DNA of 64,000 nt from positions 73,016,890 through 73,080,889 of the forward strand of contig ML679961.1 in the NCBI GenBank assembly GCA_007922225.1, given 5' to 3'. This document shows, in pieces, positions 1 through 12,428 of this stretch. Source of the stretch: Emydura subglobosa. Taxonomy: Eukaryota > Chordata > Testudines > Chelidae. Made by a program: the position numbers and the translations under genes. Every line of letters starts with the position of its first letter. Position 1 is the stretch's first letter. Below the pieces are notes generated by a model that was given only the letters and a program-made list of their open reading frames with translations, had not been told where the DNA came from and searched no databases.

Positions 1-2298
1 TTGTAAGAGGAATTTCAGAAATGCTCTTTCCTCTTCTTTGTAGATCTGTAGAGGTGTTTTCAGCAATACGTTTCTCACACAACCCACAAAGCAAAAATCA
101 ACTCTTTGTATCTAATGCAAAAGCTTAACAGTGACCTCAGCAGTGTTAAGGCAGAATAACATATCAACGATATGGGTTGTGTGATGGTCAGATGTGTGGA
201 TCTGTTGATACGGTTGATCTTAAAACATATGAAATCACTGATGATGTTCTTCGTTAGAGTGAAAGTAGGGTATGTATTGCTTTTGTCTCTCCTTTGGAGA
301 CCTAAGTAACAGCCTTATCAAGCACTGTAGTTTGTTACTGATATCATTGTAACCAAGGTGGAGGTAGAAAGGAGTACAGAAGCCTTTCTCCTTCACTTCT
401 TATTTGTGTGTTTTGAAGGTTTTAGATGGATGGAGTGTGCCCTGTCATAACCTTAACTGCCATTAAACCTAGTTTTTGTTTGCAAATAGAGCTAGGAATA
501 AAGGAATAAAATAAAGCTATCAACATTTTAGGTGGACAATCAGCACGTATGTCCAGGAAATGACCTTGAAACAATCTCTCAGGGGATTTGATGGAAGGCC
601 CCATCAACTGAGTTATTCAAAGGAAACTGGACCACAGACTGGAGGATATCCTGTACTGGCAGCAGATGGAGTAAATAGTGAAGTCCTAATAGAATTTCAC
701 TATCTTTAATGTCTGTAGTTCTGTGAACACTGTCAAGAGGGGACAGAGGGTAAAATGGTGAAGATTTTACATTTCCCATCTAGACAAACTGCTGGCAGAG
801 GGACAATATCCAAAAAAGGAATTAAATAAAACAAAATGATTGAAGAAATGGATGTAAAAGAACACTTAGGCAGCAACAATCAGTTTCCCCCCCTCCCCCT
901 TTTTACTGTTGTATTATGTTAAACAGTTGGCACCTTTAAAACTGAAATTTGCTTCAATACTGAAACAATCCAAAAGCATTTTCTAGGCAAAACTGGGCAG
1001 CCAAAGATGTTGGAATATGGTCTTGACTACGAAAAAGTGCTGGAAAAGAATCACAAATTGTTTCTATTGTAGAGAAACCAAGGGCTGAGATAAATCACCA
1101 GATGGTAAACAGATTAACGTTGCTTCTAATGGTGTTTGTTATAGTCAACTCTGTGTTGTTTGCAATTTTATCGTATTTGGCTTTCAAACAACTATTTCAT
1201 TCATGTGACGAATCCATTATGAGTTCATATAAAATACCTCTTTTGATGTTCAAGTCATAGCAGTGAGAATTTACAGGAGTTGCAAAAACAAGGCTTGCAT
1301 TTAAGGTACAAAGAGTTTGAAGGACTTTCTGTGATGTGTTTATAGGAGAAACCTCTTGTTCTATGGCTGCTAGTGATTTGTGATAGATGTGAATTGATGA
1401 GGTAGTGTTTGAAGAAGTTCAAAGTGTAGTTGTTCTTTGGACAGAGGACTTTTATTTCCAGGACTGCATATATCTAGCACTTTTCACCAGCACCAATATT
1501 TATAAAACAAACAAAATAATAAGTAACAAAAAAAGAATGTGCTGTTCTAAGTAGGTTAAGAAACTCCATCAGAGTTGCAGTCTGATGGCATATACTGTAT
1601 TCCCACACATCCAGTCTCTTTCTGTATTCCATAGCTTCAATACACAGCATGTTGGGAAAGATACAAACAGGCTTCTCTGCACAGCAGATCGAGAAATTAT
1701 GATTCATTTTGGTGGCAAGGCTACGTTGCATCAGGGACTAAGAGAGGCAGCATCAGGTGTGTTTGAATAAATAGATTCCAGGTGGTACCATCTCCAAATA
1801 TTAGATGCTACAGGGAACATACATTTTTCATGATCCCAGCGGAGGATAGTCTAAGAGATGAAACATTTTCATCAAGGTTGCAAATATTGAAAAGTTAAGT
1901 GCAATGCCAAGTAAATTTTCAGCAGTTGTTTCAATTAGCAAAAGCCATCTGAAAATCTCTTAACAAATGCAGAGAAAAAAGCACATGCACACCCTTCCCC
2001 TGCCACCATCTGGAATGTTCTCTTTTCTTCCGATCCCTTTTTAAATCCTGAGGGCTCCTGATTATGAAGGGATTTGAATGTCATATAAAAGTAAAGGTCA
2101 CAGTTCAACTGCAGCACTGAGAATAGTACAGAAAAACAAAGATTACTCTGGTGCTAATAGAAATACTCAAATGTGCATTTTTGGCTTTTTTTGATTTCCT
2201 GGACGTTCATCGGTACACAGTGTCTCTTCAGAAAAAACAATGAGCAAAATGAATGAATAACCCGGATGTTTTGGAAGCCTGTTTCTTGGGCACCTGGG
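1..2298. other. Unassigned non-coding stretch
   Basis: No open frame here has recognisable protein features; the longest are 60-90 codons, as expected by chance in AT-rich DNA. I see no repeat ends, hairpins or tandem arrays. It could be unique intergenic or intronic sequence, or repeats too old to recognise by eye. Confidence 0.5.
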
Positions 2299-2378
2299 TG
2301 ATGAATCTGATCTTAATGTAAATTGGGAGTAACCCCACTGAACAGATCTAAATAGGTGTGAGATCAGAATCTGATCTC
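2299..2378. repeat. Short palindromic interspersed repeat remnant
   Basis: The block has imperfect inverted halves: ATGAATCTGATCTTA near its left end pairs with GATCAGAATCTGATCTC at its right, around a centre containing AACCCCACTGAACAGATC. Similar 'gatcagaatctg' palindromes are common in reptile and bird genomes and recur here (for example 40745-40855). It is probably a degenerate MITE-like element; its family is uncertain. Confidence 0.35.
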
Positions 2379-4264
2379 TGTAGTCTGCCTGCTGAGCCCC
2401 ATAGATTTGGGGCTTCTTGACGTTCTCAAAAGTCATCTCAGTCATTACCTTGGCTTAACATAGAAACAAACCACCAAAACACCCTACAAGAACTCACAAG
2501 CAAACAACTAACTCACATTAGACTGAAGCAAATATATACTTGTTTGAATGGCAAATCTTTAATACAGAGTTTGTGAATAGGCTTGGGAAGCTTCCCCACT
2601 TAACACTGCTAGTGTGTCTCACTAACCTTAGTGTGTACTATGCATAGAAAGGAGCAGAGATTCCAGGATTTGTCAGGGAGTGATAGGAAAATTATGTGGG
2701 GCTACTTAATAGGATTATTAAAATTTCATCTACCAAAAAGAAAAGCAGACCTTTTAAATTAAATCTCCTAACAGTACATTTGATTTATCTGTAATGGGCC
2801 GAATTCACTGGTGGCATAAATGCAGCCAGAACGTCTTATGTTCACTGTCAGAAAGTGGCCACATAAGCTTTATAGAGTGTGGAGCCATAAACAGTCAGTG
2901 CAACAGCAAAGTTAGGTGGAGTTTTGTGCTGAATGGGACATAGGCAAGTCAGCCAAAATTTGCAATGATGTTGTGACCCTGGCTGGCATACTTACGATGG
3001 AATGCCTAGAGAAAGGCAAAGCTGCCTGTATGCACCTCTTGTTAAACCCATGCAGGACACAGATAGGCGTTATGGTCTGCTGGAAATATCAGCACTCTAG
3101 GATAATCATTTGACTAGGAAATAAAATGCCAAAGTTCTCAACAAATCACACTTACAACAAACTCTTTGATTCACTTTACTGCCCATCTCCTACAGCAATT
3201 AATTTGCCCTCTGATACAGTGGGCTTTGCTCATGTAGGATGAACAAGAAGTAAACTACACAATTTTCTGCTCCACTATTGCTGAATCTGGTCCATCAGAG
3301 AATTTATTTGGAAATAGATAGCCATACTCAAAAGCATGTGTCTACAGAGACATTTCTGCAATTATATGTGGATCTGCTCCATTTTATATTCTACTCGTCA
3401 TAACGTTTCAGCAAATGGTCCATATTTTAAACTTACAGGCTGTCCTTTATGTGTGTAACATTTATTGACTCAAGTCCCAACTGCAAACACTTATCGCAAG
3501 ATTAATTTTACAGGTCAGTCATCTCATTTATTTAAATGGAGCTGCCCAAATGAATACATTTAAGAATGTGTGTGTTTTCAAGCTTGGGGGTTTAGTTGTT
3601 TTCTTGACTGAGTTTGGTGATCAGTAAATCATTTAAGTAGATCCACCCACTATAGATAGCGGTAGTCTGACAGGAGCCTCTGAGTTCAAGACTAAAGAAA
3701 AGGTCTTCCTTGTGCAGATGACCTTAAATGGTCATATTCTTCCTTAATTTGAGCAAAGATCTGCAAAGTCATGGCCACCGGGCCTTGTAGAAATTTGATC
3801 AATTTTTCTTCCTCACTAGAGCCCTTTCTAATGAAATACCATTTCAATGCAAAACTTAAAATTTATCAAGATTTGGAATCCAAATATCATTGCATCTATT
3901 TATAGCAGGCATCTGTCATGAAGCTTTTTTTAGCAACAAATAATTATTTGGTTTCAATAATTTTATTTCCTCATAGAACCCCTTCCCATCATTAATGCTT
4001 TCTTTTGTATTTAAATGATATCATAGTGGCGAAAAAAAGAAAGAAAAGAAAAGACCTAGAGTAAAGAGAAGTTTATATACCATAACCACTCGTGTATATG
4101 CTAAGCTGTTTACATATACAACTTATATATCTACTGGTTACATATACAACTTCTGTTGAGAGTTGTCTCATACTTAGGTCAATCTAATCAGGTGAATACA
4201 GACACAAAATTACTGCAACCGGACCAAGACACACCACTTAATTCTGAACCAAATTTTCTCTTGG
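2379..4264. other. Unassigned non-coding stretch
   Basis: No supported gene. Sequences such as GGGCCGAATTCACTGGTG near 2797 and CTGAATCTGGTCCATCAG near 3280 hint at more degraded palindromic repeats, but no boundaries can be set. Confidence 0.45.
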
Positions 4265-4345
4265 CATAGAATCATAGGACTGGAAGTGACCTCAAGAGGT
4301 CTTCTAGTCCAGTCCCCTACACTCAAGGCAGGACTAAATATTAAG
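4265..4345 (-). mobile_element. CR1 LINE 3' terminal fragment
   Basis: The plus strand begins CATAGAATCATAGGACTGG and continues with the CR1 tail signature GTCTTCTAGTCCAGTCCCC and ACTCAAGGCAGGACTAA. CATAGAAT is the complement of the ATTCTATG repeat that ends CR1 elements, so this is the extreme 3' end of a minus-strand copy, with nothing of the coding part. Such severe 5' truncation is usual for target-primed reverse transcription. Confidence 0.85.
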
Positions 4346-6885
4346 CATAACTCTATAGAGCTTCAAGGATTACACTAGAAGAGAATTTGACTCTTTGAAT
4401 CTTAACTCTTAAGATTAGGCAGGACCTGTGTTTTCCTATGTGTTTGTGAAAGTCTAACACAGTCAAGGAACTGTTACAAGTGGAAAGTTTGGGCACTATC
4501 ACATTATAAATAATAAGCTACTAATTTTAGCTGTTTATATTTTATTTTTACTTAATTGTAAAGTTAACTTGATGAGGAGAGGGAGAAGTTTATACGTTAG
4601 TCAGAAGTTATGAGGATGCTATAAATGCCCAACACAGATTTTGTTTTTTGTTGGTTTTTTTCCACCAAAGGACACAGATTTAGTGGAGATCAGTTTATAT
4701 GCAAGTCAGCTTCTATGTGAGTACAGCATGTACGATGTGCAGAGAGAGAATATATCATCTAAGTAATTTGCAGTGTATCTCAGATTAAATTCCAGAATCT
4801 TTTGCCGTGTACAGGTATAAAACAAGATAATGTTTAGTTCATTTTGCAGATACCACTAAAACTAACAAAAAAAGGAGATCTATAATTATTACAAATCATA
4901 CCTATTTCTATTGCATTTTGAAATACCTTTTACTGTTTCACTATCTCTATAAATGTGAATGTTCTATCAGGAGAAGCTATTGCAGTTCTGAATCTTCCCA
5001 GCCAGGAGTAGTCTGACTATGTACAACAGAACTCAGGAATGCTGCTCCTATTTTCAGTGCATGTTGTTGTGGGTAGTAGAAGTCATCAAAATTATGAACT
5101 TTGTCTTAAATATTCCACATTGTTCTTAAAACAATAATCCCTGTATTGGAGGGAAGAGGGACTAGGTGACACAAAATAGGTCTTTTCCTTTTCTAGCATG
5201 ATTCTACAATGATTAATTGAGCAGTAATTTGTTACAGATGTATAGATCTCACAGTACATTTGAAAGGCCATTGGCATTTGTCATGAGTTAAAATAGAGGA
5301 TCCGTTCCTTAAGTCTTTCTGAGAATGATCAGAATGATGGCATCATATCTGATTACTATATTCTTTTTATTATATGGATGAGATCCAGAGCTGTGTTGAT
5401 TTATACCAATGGATAGCTATTTTTTCAAATCCATGTGTATACATTTAGCATTTGTTAAGTTATAAGAATGGAGAATGAAGTAATCCTTTTAGCCACAGCT
5501 GAGATATGCACAGGTAATAGCAGTAGAAGCTGCTTCACATTGCTTCCTGCCATTAAGGGTAAGTGTATGTACCACTGCTTTTGACTAGGCTCAGTCAGAA
5601 CTGCGCTTCTGTTTGTCATAGGCCCTTTACTGTTGGTAGCTAATGGGGGATTGTTCTTGAGGGGCTTGTATATTTGGAGCAGCAGAATCTGAGCTCTATC
5701 TGTGCTCTCTATCATGAAAGTCCTAGATGACTATGATTTTGTTACTGTTTTTACTGCCTGAGAATTCTCCTTTTATGGAAGAAATAGCAGCATTGCTGGT
5801 TTAATGGAAAGACCAGGAATGCAATGTGGTAATTCCCTGGGCATAGCACATATTGTACATGCTTGACATAGATGGGTCCAATGACCCACCTGAAATTTGT
5901 AGGAGGTGTTTGAAATTTGCTGTTGTGTCATTTCATACTGTTACACTGTTGTCTGTATTGTCAAAGGGAATTACAAGATAGACCAATCAGCTGAATGACA
6001 TTGAGAATTTGTTCTCATTGTTGCTTTGCCTAGTGGTTTAGTAGATGAATTGTAGCAAACATTATTGCATTGACTGGAATGAGCGTTAGGGTCAGTGAAG
6101 GGGTCAAGTTTTTCTTTCTTTTTTCTTTGAATGTGCAGTATTGCTTTCAAATCACTCCAAATAGCCCAACACTTCTCTTCCTTATCACTTCCAATAAAGC
6201 GCCTCTGATTGGGAATGCAATCTGAGCTACTTCTGAAAAGGACAAACCAGAGATGTGAATGTGATACATGCCCACCCTTCCGTTGAATCACTATATTTGT
6301 GAAGAAGCTGCTGATGTCCCTGTGTAGCCTGAATAATGCACCTCTATGCACTCTTCTCGGGAAAACAGTTATCTGACATCAAACAGTTATCTGACATAAA
6401 CAACTTACATGCACGGGAAGAAGCCTGGATGCTTATCAACGTATCCAGTTCTTTGTATCTGTGACTTGGAAATCTCATGAGGACTGTAGCTTTCACAAGT
6501 TCCTTGCGTATTTTCTATCTCTAGTCTATCTGGTATTTTGGCACTTCCATTTGCAGTCTTGGCTGGCTCCCCAGAAGTACATGAAAATAAAGAATAATGT
6601 GGGAGAGGTTGGGGGAGAAGGTGTAAAGTTAACAGTCAATAAAGTTTTTATAATATACAAAGAAAAATGTGATTCAAGTTTGGTTTGCATTTTATAGAAG
6701 TGTGGTTTGTGGTTTATAGAAGTGTGGTTTATATTCAGTGTGGTTTGGAGGATCCTATCTTTTCCAATCAGTTTTAGTCTCTGTGAATAATTTCTGATGT
6801 TTTACTGCCCCCCATCTCACTAGAACTTCAGGGAAAAAGTAGGGAAAAAACCCTACCAGCATCAGGCCTCTTACTGGTGAAGGAT
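4346..6885. other. Unassigned non-coding stretch
   Basis: No supported gene. A minus-strand frame at 5971-6351 (126 codons) has no recognisable domain, and its composition looks like translated non-coding DNA. GAGATCCAGAGCTGTG near 5380 resembles the palindromic repeats seen elsewhere but is too degraded to delimit. Confidence 0.45.
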
Positions 6886-7050
6886 ATCTCAGTTGTTAAA
6901 TCATAGGAATGGGAGTTAGGAAGTTGTAGATTCTATTCCTACTCCCAGACAACCTGTCCTACCTGATCTTGGGCAAATCACTTATCTTCTCCCTGCTTCA
7001 GTTTTTACATCCGTTTAAAATAAGTTGAATATTCTCTACCTCACTTACTA
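6886..7050 (+). repeat. MIR-like SINE
   Basis: The order and wording match the MIR core and 3' half: a region reading GTTAGGAAGTTGTAGATTC, then GATCTTGGGCAAATCACTTA, CTGCTTCAGTTTTTACATC and TCTCTACCTCACTTA. MIR-type CORE-SINEs spread before the amniote radiation, so heavy divergence is expected. Sense orientation. No tRNA-derived promoter head is clear. Confidence 0.75.
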
Positions 7051-7849
7051 TGGCACTTTTCAGGGTTACTCAAGGTGTCCAGTGTGAATCACTACCACTT
7101 GATCACAGTCAGAGGGAGCCCTGTTTGTGCTCACCAGGAGAAAGACTCCCCAACCACTGGTCACTTGCAACACAGGCGTTCCACTCCTGGCCTTGCAACC
7201 CCTGCTCTTTTCTCCTGCAGGCTAGGAATTTACACTCCTCACTTTATTACATACAAGTGCCTGGTCCTTTGCCTTCAGGACACTTGCAGTGTATGCCGAT
7301 CCACTGCCTCCCTCAAAGCAGTGCACTTCAGTTCTCTGGTTTCACCTCTGTTCATCACTCTCCTTAGCACAAGGCATTTATAGTAAAACCAAATTGAAGT
7401 TGGTCTCTTTTCTGTAAAGGATAACAACTTGTGCAGTACTTCTACTCTTACATAGGGGTAGGCTATTGTCTCTTAGTCCAATGGGGACCCCCTCTTCAGA
7501 AAGCTCTCCTGGTGTTTGTTTGTCTTTGTAAATACTCAGATTTCCACCTGGTCCAGACAGTAAACATGCTGTCTCCAGGGTGTCCTATTGTCCTCAGCAA
7601 TGATTAAGTTTGCCCTGAAACCTCTCCTGACCTGTTGGCAAGTCTCAATTCAACAGATTTGTGACCTGGTACTCTACATTTTTCTTGTTTCTGAAACAAT
7701 TTCCAATACAAACATCTCACAGTAACAATGAAAACAGCTACACCTTAGCTTTCAGCAGAAATCACATTACCCCCTTGGGTAAAACATTGAGAAGATGGTT
7801 GGACATAGGGGAAATATAGCCACCTGGGGATCTCTTTGTCACACCCTTA
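7051..7849. other. Unclassified pyrimidine-rich stretch
   Basis: This segment is more GC- and pyrimidine-rich than its surroundings, and two overlapping plus-strand frames of about 100 codons (7050-7367 and 7075-7383) run through it. The overlap in two frames and the composition argue against a gene. It could be an old interspersed repeat such as a solo LTR, but I find no paired termini. Confidence 0.3.
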
Positions 7850-8032
7850 AAGAATCTCAAGATGCTTTAAAACATGAACAAATTAAGTTTCTCAAAGTAT
7901 ACAATTTCTATTTTATGGCGGAGAAATTGAGGATCAGAGGTTAATTGATTTGGTATAGTCAGAAAGCCAGTCAATGGGTAGAAGTAGGTATACAATGTAG
8001 GAATCCTGGCTTCTAGAGATCTAATCACTAGA
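7850..8032 (-). repeat. MIR-like SINE, reverse orientation
   Basis: Reading along the plus strand it gives the complement of a MIR: CTCAAGATGCTTTAAAAC, then TTCTATTTTATGGCGGAG, AAATTGAGGATCAGAGG, an 'AATTGATTTGGTATAGTC' segment and AATCCTGGCTTCTAGA. These correspond to the 'cattttacagatgaggaaactgaggc ... gggattcgaaccc' phrase of reverse-strand MIR. Old and diverged. Confidence 0.7.
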
Positions 8033-8471
8033 CTATTTATTATCTGGGGGGAAATACCATTTCCAGTGGCACATGATAAGAAGAAATTTTTAATAGTTTC
8101 AGACAGGAGTTGTCAAACATTTTCCTACATTTTATTAGAGAAATTGTTTCATATACACTGTCTTCTCTTTTTCAGCTGCTTGGGTACCTCTCTTTGCATT
8201 AGCAATTGGAAAATATATCTGTGCACATTATATCAGTTGCATACATGGAAAAATAATACTTAATGAAATCCAGTTCTATTTTAACTGTCTTTAATGTAAT
8301 GTGTGTTTTTGCTAATCATATGACGACTTTTGGTCTCTGTTTCTCACTCTCCCGTTGTTTTTTTCTTTCCCTCTGCACCCTGCTTGAGAATCTTTGCCAC
8401 CTGTGCTTACACTGGTGCCTCTGACCTGCACAACTGATGATTAGGCTGCCGTCAGGCAAGCTGCTCTCTGA

Positions 8472-8772
8472 GGTATGTCTACGCTGGAAACCAAAACCAA
8501 AACCACAGCAGTGAGGTTGGAGCCTGGGTCAAGTGACTTGGACTTGCAGGGATCATGCTGTGGGTCTGAAAATAGTGGTGCAGACGTTCCTCCTTGGGAT
8601 TCAGGCTGGGCTCTGAAACCTGAGGGGGGAGCATCTCAGAAGCCAGGCTCTGGCCAAAGCGGGAACATTTACACTGCTATTTTGGACCTCATAAGGCAAG
8701 CACAAGTCAGTTGACCTGGGCTTGCCTCACTGCGTGGTTTTTTTGGTTTGTTTTGTCTTGAGTGTAGATATT
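8472..8772. mobile_element. Palindromic MITE with GTCTAC-type ends
   Basis: The left end GGTATGTCTACGCTGG is followed by AAACCAAAACCAAAACCAC and GCAGTGAG. The right end is its imperfect complement: CTCACTGCGTGGTTTTTTTG, then TTTTGTCTTGAGTGTAGATA. The roughly 300 bp element has a GC-richer centre and no coding capacity, as for a non-autonomous DNA transposon. Ends are similar to the elements at 49096 and 51590 but the subterminal sequence differs. I could not identify a convincing target-site duplication. A 79-codon frame inside (8475-8714) is incidental. Confidence 0.7.
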
Positions 8773-8918
8773 TCCATATACCCTATGGAGCTTCTAAGCT
8801 CTGTAAGCATCTCTTAGTTTATCATTCTCCTGCCAGGTGATTGTCACAGCCTTGCAGAACTTCTAAATTCCTTAGGCTTACTAGCTCAGTTGGTCTGGGG
8901 GCCCAAGCTGGAAATTTT

Positions 8919-8945
8919 TGCGTGCGCGCACGCACACACACACAG
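8919..8945. repeat. Alternating purine-pyrimidine microsatellite
   Basis: TGCGTGCGCGCACGCA (8919-8934) is a perfect 16 bp self-complementary sequence that runs on into a CA repeat. Such tracts favour Z-DNA or cruciform formation in vitro; no function is implied. Confidence 0.8.
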
Positions 8946-9923
8946 AGAAAGCAACATCTATGTTATTTTGACAGACATATCCATTAGGAACTTACCTAGG
9001 GTGGATGTGGTGTTATAAAGTTATACCAATGAAAGATATTTGTAACCCCTGTCAAAACAACCTTTGTGCTAGTAAAAAGGCCACAAAATGTATTTGTTGT
9101 TGAGTCAAGTTTGAAAGAAAAAAATGACCAAGAAAATGGGAATTAAACAATTTATTTTAAGACCAAAACAAATTTTATAAACAGTGTTTTACACAAATTA
9201 TTAATAAGGCTCATTGCTTAAAGAATGTTGGCCTTGTGTTTTGTATTGATAAATGCACAGGTTATTTATTGGCACAAAAGTTTTAAATAATGTATTTATT
9301 ATAATAGAAGACAGGTATATGATTGTACACCATGTGCTAGCAAAACACAAATAGCCAATGGATTCCCTCTCAACGATGGGCAATATGACAGTATATATGT
9401 GTGTCTAGCCTTTTTTCAATATATTTGCTATATTTTGCATGTCTAAATCTGAACCATCTCTGCTCTGACTCATCTGGGTCTATACTGGCAATTTTATAAA
9501 GATTATAACAATCCTCATCACTGATACGTAAGCAAATCTACATGCACCCCATGATCGGTCTTGAATAACTGCTGTTGCACAAACACATGTAATGAGTGTA
9601 GAGGCAGGGGTCTCTGTCATTACTGTTGGAGAAATGTGTCCATCCTTGCCAAGATCCCAGCCATCTCCAACTGAGAAAGGGATGTCAGGCTGACCCTCCA
9701 TGACACATCTTCAGATAAGGGTCTGGTAACTTGCATGCTTGGTGTGTTGAGTGGAGAGCCTCATTGCAGGCTTGTTTGTGACAGAAAAAGCTTTTTTTTC
9801 ACATACTTACATCTGCTGAGTTAGTTATTGGATAATCGAGAAGGGTTATCAGAAGTTCTACTGATTTCAGCTGTGCAAGAGGTATAGGCACCCTAATGAC
9901 AACATTTTACAAGGCTTTTAAAC
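8946..9923. other. Unassigned non-coding stretch
   Basis: No supported gene. GTTATACCAATGAAAGATAT near 9020 resembles a phrase of the repeat at 55386 but is too short to call. Confidence 0.4.
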
Positions 9924-12428
9924 TTATGTGTATTCAAGCTTCCACGGCTTTAGTTTGCCAACTTTTGCCAGTTTGCTGGTTGAATCATACCCAGTCAGTG
10001 TGTCTACTGCTGGCAACACTCTGAATAGTTGTTGGCCAACCCATAGCTGCGGTTTTGTGGGTTGGTATAAACCTGGCTTTATCTTTCACACCGGTACAAA
10101 ACCAAAGCTCTTGAGTTGTTTTCAACTTGTGAATAAAATGTACACAGTGAACTGCAATGTCTGTGTCTGGAGACTACACCACTGCATGAGGGTATTCTTC
10201 TGAAGCATATGCAAGATGCAGTATAAGCCAAGTATCTGCTTCTTTATGCAACGACGATAGTTCTTCTTGGTCTACAACACCATCTGAAGTAACCATGTGA
10301 GCAATGAGGCCACCCTTGAATCTACCTGCAATCATAATTTTCCGATTTGGGCCAAATAAAGTTTTTGCCATATCACACTATGATTCTGACCAAAAAAAAA
10401 AAAAAAATACTAGATGTGTTTTATTTTGGGAATTTCCAGTGAACTTACTCCATGGCATTGGGGTGGGCATTTTGGGACTTTATTTTTTTGTGAGGATTGC
10501 CTCTGTACACCATCAAAAGCTTTAATTTGAATCTTTGACATCCTATCAGTCAAAGATCACATGTACTTGTTTGCAGCTCACATAACTCTGTAAAGCTCGT
10601 GTACTATTTTGAAATCAAGTCCAGCAAGTTCTGAAAAGTTAGTTGCACCTCTTTCTCTGACTATTTGCATGACAGCCATGCCATCTGCTCCCATCCTTGG
10701 GCATGCTGGATGCTGGCAATTGATGAAACACTGACTCTGTTTCTTTTTCTAATTTAGGCAATAGCTTACTCAATTTGGTGTAAAGGACCATCTATCACAA
10801 AGGCAAACTTGCCTAGATGACAAGATAGATCGGAGTACCGAAGGAGGACTGTCTGTGACTACTCACAACCAATTTGGTGTTTGTGCACTGCTTCTTAACA
10901 GTCTGCCCTGAAGCTGACATTCAGGCCCTTGAGCCACTGCAGGGCAGCTTGACAATGTCTTCCACAAACTGTTTCATTGTTTTAATTCCAGTATTATTTG
11001 CAATAACAAGCTTGGTAGACATCTCTGTGGGTACAACAATGCCAGTTGCAATGTTGGTGAGTGCTTTCAAGTCAGCATTCAAATCAAATGGCTTTGTCAT
11101 GGAATTGGTGATTGCATGAACCGTGAACAAAGTCATTTACATTTCCTTCATCATGTTGCATGTGATGTTATACAGTCTTTGTGTTTTCCTCGTGAAACAG
11201 CTGAGTCTACCATATCACACATTACCTTAATGGAAGTTGTGATAGCTGAGTGCTCATGAGCAGTGATGAAACATCTAGCCAAGGCTCCTGATTTCAAAGT
11301 GAAACCCACTATGTCTCCTTTTTCCTTCACGATCACAGTATCCTATTTGATCAAGTGCCATGTCTGTCCAGACTTTGTTGAATTAATATCTAGACTGAGC
11401 CACAGCATGATTTCCCTGCACAAACTGCTCATGGATTTCAGTGGCATAATTTGGCAGAAGCTTCATATCACTAATGTACACAGATACCCAGCAGGCATAA
11501 TTGGTGTGTTCAAAAGCAAAAACTAGCGGTGGTATCTGTAGAACTGCTGCAAGATGAAGGTTGCAATACATCCTGTACGTTCTCGAGGGCATCAATGAGC
11601 TGTGAAAGTGTTGCTGTTTAAATTAGTTGCATCATTGTTTGAAATTGCATTTTGATATTCCTGAAGCTTGCAGTTGGTGAGATCTACATCATGGTTAACC
11701 TCATTTTCTTTGTACCCATTTACAAAATGCTTGCCACTGCAGCCTGGACAGAGTCTCCATTACCAGCTTGTGGGCCTTTGTTGTATGATTTGCCTTTAAG
11801 TAGTTTTCTTTCTGTGTTGTTACCATACATCTGTGATTCTATGAGGTGTCTTCCAGACCTCTCACTGTCTTTGTAGTTCTTTCCAATTACAGCCAGAAAT
11901 GTCTGTTATGAGGAAACCTCCCATTCTGAAGACTGTTTTTTTTGTTTTTGTTTTCTGAAATTCCTCTGCACACTTCTGTTGAGTCTCTTTGACCTTACAA
12001 TAGATACCCTCATCAAATGTCAAGACACTATAAGTTTGGCCAGATATACTGGACATCTTGCTGATGTTCTTCATTACTGTGCAAACTATACACCATTCAA
12101 GAATGATGCAGCAGCACTGGACAGTAGATGTTACTGTTGGTAAGGTAGATGAAATCATCACATTAAAAGTTGGCCATGAATGCTGAGCATTCACCTTTTC
12201 GAACTCAGCCTCAAACAACGTGGGTGGGCAGCATCTTAGAATTATCAATTCCAGATCAAGGTTGGCGGTTTGTTGGCAATTCTCAACATCAGTATACCAG
12301 TTACTTTTTACTTTTCCCACAAGGTTAGGTGTAGGGTGTCTGTCTACCGGGTATGAAGACACCCTTTGTCCGTGTTTTATTGCTTTAAAACATGTTGAAA
12401 ATAAGCTATTATTTTTTAGAAATGACAT
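9924..12428 (-). pseudogene. Decayed copy of a large uncharacterised PIN/FEN-like multi-copy protein family
   Basis: Read on the minus strand from 12428 to 9924, pieces in several frames line up colinearly with an uncharacterised family I recall as highly repeated in cnidarian, fish and other animal genomes. In order: SWPTFNVMISSTLP near 12179, a TFDEGIYCKVKE segment, RMGGFLI, KAHKLVMETLSRLQWQAF, NYACWVSVYISDMK, FVQGNHAVAQSR, KVWTDMALDQ, NIATGIVVPTEM, then the C-terminal acidic motifs HKEADTW, SPDTDIAV, WFCTGVKDKARFIP and LTGYDSTSKLAKVGK. Their spacing recalls the metal-binding acidic clusters of PIN/FEN nucleases (inference). The copy is broken by many frameshifts and stops, including TAG at 10174-10176 directly before SPDTD, and HKEADT has Lys where I expect Glu. 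A poly-T run (on this strand) at 10406-10391 interrupts the coding sequence. No introns are apparent over about 2.4 kb, suggesting a retrocopy or a transposon-borne gene. The N-terminal border is uncertain: family likeness is clear only from about 12180 downward. Confidence 0.7.

Noticed and set aside
5971..6351. 126-codon minus-strand frame
   Set aside because: No domain, no conserved composition, isolated.
7050..7383. Two overlapping frames of about 100 codons
   Set aside because: Same strand, different frames, pyrimidine-biased composition, no recognisable protein features.
9791..9799. T run as the poly(A) tail of the PIN-like copy
   Set aside because: Only nine bases, about 125 bp beyond the last recognisable codon, and no target duplication could be matched.
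10391..10406. A run as a retrocopy poly(A) tail
   Set aside because: It lies inside the pseudogene and on the wrong strand; a tail for a minus-strand copy would be a T run below 9924.
11862..12428. 188-codon frame as an intact gene
   Set aside because: It is only the first readable piece of the broken PIN-like family copy; the rest is split by frameshifts and stops.
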